From positions 1-32,320 of the forward strand of contig NZ_ATHO01000025.1 in the NCBI RefSeq assembly GCF_000445065.1: a stretch of DNA of 32,320 nucleotides, read 5' to 3'. The translations under genes were made by a program, and so were the position numbers. This document shows positions 31,332-32,320 of this stretch, one piece after another. Positions within the stretch are counted from its first letter, which is position 1; the number at the start of each line of letters is the position of its first letter. This DNA is from Sphingobium quisquiliarum P25 (GTDB taxonomy: Bacteria; Pseudomonadota; Alphaproteobacteria; Sphingomonadales; Sphingomonadaceae). The notes under the pieces were generated by a model, which saw only the letters and a program-made list of their open reading frames with translations, had not been told where the DNA came from and ran no database searches.

Positions 31332-31988
31332 AATAACGAGTCGTGGTTACGTCCGGCTGGTGAAACAAGGCTTCGACCAGCCCCCCCGGGCTTGACCCGG
31401 TGGCCCCGCTGCCTCGGCAACATCAGAGAAGAAGCGCCCCCCTATGTTGCGATATGCCATAAGGATAGCGGAAGGCTGGACGCCGTGGGACCCCAGGCAC
31501 CTTGAAGATACCGTGATTCGGCGAGGCCCCCGCCCGCGATCTGCACGATCACCTGAACAGTTGCCGGCTTTGTCCTCATGGGAACTGAGCTTTGCGGCGG
31601 GCCGCCCCAAATTTTGCGATGGTTCGATGAGCGGGGAGCTGCCCGCAACAGACCTCGCACCGCAGGGGCGGGGACAGGCACAATGATAATAGGCCGTGAC
31701 GTTTTTGGTATCGATATCTTCAAGCCGCCTCTTCATGAGGGCTGAACGGGCAGACGCGCAGGATCGCCGGATCAATCCTGTCCTGAGCTTGCCGAATTGT
31801 CCGGGGTGAAGATCACATGATCATGCCCCAAGCGCGACCTGCTCCGGCAAGGCATCCTAACGCGACAAGCGACTCATGAGAACCCGGTCCAAACTGCGGA
31901 ACCAGACGCCTGCCTGCGCCAAAATGAGCCAGCCCAATCAGGACAGGCTCTCATTGAAACACGCGCTTCAAAGCTTCTACTTCACTCA
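31332..31988. other. Long intergenic stretch without a convincing gene
   Basis: About 660 bp between the SleB-type gene and the cold-shock terminator. Three overlapping open frames cross 31347-31775 on both strands, but none shows a known domain or a good ribosome site. Hairpins are frequent: GGCTGGT/ACCAGCC (31355-31361 with 31376-31382), CCGGG-CTTGA-CCCGG (31386-31400), and GGGG/CCCC around GATC-ACAT-GATC (31803-31829). Segments such as TCCTGAGCTTGCCGAA (31781-31796) look like decayed copies of short palindromic repeats common in sphingomonads (from memory). An unrecognised structured RNA in 31440-31700 is possible. Confidence 0.5.
31355..31400. repeat. Twin hairpins downstream of the SleB-type gene (REP-like)
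   Basis: GGCTGGT/ACCAGCC (31355-31361 with 31376-31382) is followed at once by CCGGGCTTGACCCGG (31386-31400). No T-run follows. The second resembles the CCGGGTCAAGCCCGG-type repeats of sphingomonads and may end the upstream transcript by Rho or protect its 3' end. Confidence 0.4.
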
Positions 31989-32020
31989 ATAAAAAAGGGG
32001 CCGCCGGGCAGGCGACCCCT
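31989..32020 (-). terminator. Rho-independent terminator of the cold-shock gene
   Basis: On the minus strand GGGGTCGCC-TGCCC-GGCGGCCCC forms a 9-bp stem with one wobble (arms 32011-32019 and 31997-32005), followed by TTTTTT (31991-31996). It lies 36 nt after the cold-shock stop codon. Confidence 0.9.
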
Positions 32021-32055
32021 TCTATCCTCTCCGCGAAAGCGGGCGGGTCTGTTTA

Positions 32056-32320
32056 TCAGTCGGCTTTCGACTGGAGATTGACGGCCGCATATTTGCCGCG
32101 GCGGTCCACTTCCAGTTCGAAGTCCAGGCGGTCGCCTTCATTGAGGGCGGACATGCCTGCGCGTTCGACGGCGCTGATGTGGACGAATGCGTCGGGCTGG
32201 CCATCGTCGCGCTGGATGAAGCCGAAGCCCTTCATGGCGTTGAAGAACTTGACCGTGCCGCTGGCGCGCTCGCCGGTCAGCTGGCGCTGCGGGCCGCGTT
32301 CGGCGCCGCCGAAGCCGCCA
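32056..32320 (-). CDS. Cold-shock domain protein (5' partial)
   Basis: The last 87 residues of a cold-shock protein; the start lies beyond the window. The visible N-terminal part is Gly/Arg-rich (GGFGGAERGPQRQLTGERA), so the protein is longer than classic 70-residue CspA, as in sphingomonads. The OB fold follows: GTVKFFNAMKGFGFIQRDDG with RNP1 (KGFGFI) and DAFVHI as RNP2, then SAVERAGMSALNEGDRLDFELEVDRRGKYAAVNLQSKAD. It binds single-stranded RNA/DNA and melts mRNA structure, acting in stress or cold adaptation. A strong terminator follows. The frame reads to the right edge without a stop. Confidence 0.93.
   Translation of the reverse strand, partial: GGFGGAERGPQRQLTGERASGTVKFFNAMKGFGFIQRDDGQPDAFVHISAVERAGMSALNEGDRLDFELEVDRRGKYAAVNLQSKAD

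Noticed and set aside
31440..31700. tmRNA, RNase P RNA, SRP RNA or 6S RNA
   Set aside because: None of the conserved cores (tag peptide frame, GAGGAAAGTCC-type P RNA core, SRP GGAA/GCAG loops) could be found.
31347..31775. 142-residue minus-strand protein, with overlapping frames on both strands
   Set aside because: No ribosome site, domain or distinct codon bias; several frames are open at once, as expected by chance in GC-rich DNA.

Overview
The window is GC-rich DNA from an alphaproteobacterium, most likely a sphingomonad (Sphingobium/Sphingomonas-like). Grounds: the giant 1,550-residue NAD-glutamate dehydrogenase, a PAS_5-type sensor protein, a long cold-shock protein with a Gly-rich N-terminal extension, a TonB-dependent receptor with its own TonB, and an EcfG-type promoter in front of a Do-family protease. 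All identifications come from reading the sequence and recalling protein families; no search was run.

Layout. (1) 1-2953: the right-hand part of a Tn7/Tn5053-like transposon: the 3' part of tniB (AAA+ regulator), a long tniQ, a terminator hairpin, and two 22-bp-phased direct repeats that stop a few bases short of the 3' end of a tRNA-Thr(CGT) gene. (2) 3215-9330: PAS protein and the large glutamate dehydrogenase. (3) 9444-15959: an iron-acquisition island. A plus-strand operon (PepSY membrane protein, DUF2271 protein, DUF4198 protein, ApbE) converges on minus-strand tonB and a Fiu-like siderophore receptor, with Fur-box-like sites near both. The DUF2271 protein carries a clear ApbE flavinylation motif (DGVSGAT), so the locus reads as a flavin-dependent periplasmic iron-reduction system coupled to siderophore uptake. 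(4) 15969-21807, minus strand: RHH regulator, acetoacetyl-CoA reductase, ferrochelatase, a Tat-exported molybdopterin oxidoreductase large subunit, a CoA-binding protein and Mrp/ApbC. (5) 21923-25462, plus: hflK-hflC and a DegP/HtrA protease, i.e. envelope protein quality control. (6) 25586-31331, plus: HerA-like/DUF853 ATPase, small exported protein, MFS exporter coupled to cysteine synthase, SleB-type wall hydrolase. (7) 31332-31988: a hairpin-rich stretch without a convincing gene, then the terminator and 3' part of a cold-shock gene running off the window.

Functional thread: ferric siderophore is taken up by the receptor with TonB energy, may be reduced in the periplasm by the flavinylated DUF2271 protein fed by the PepSY membrane protein, and the iron can feed haem (hemH) and Fe-S (mrp, cysK) pathways nearby. 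The two most interesting parts are the tRNA-adjacent TniQ element end and the flavinylated iron-reduction island.
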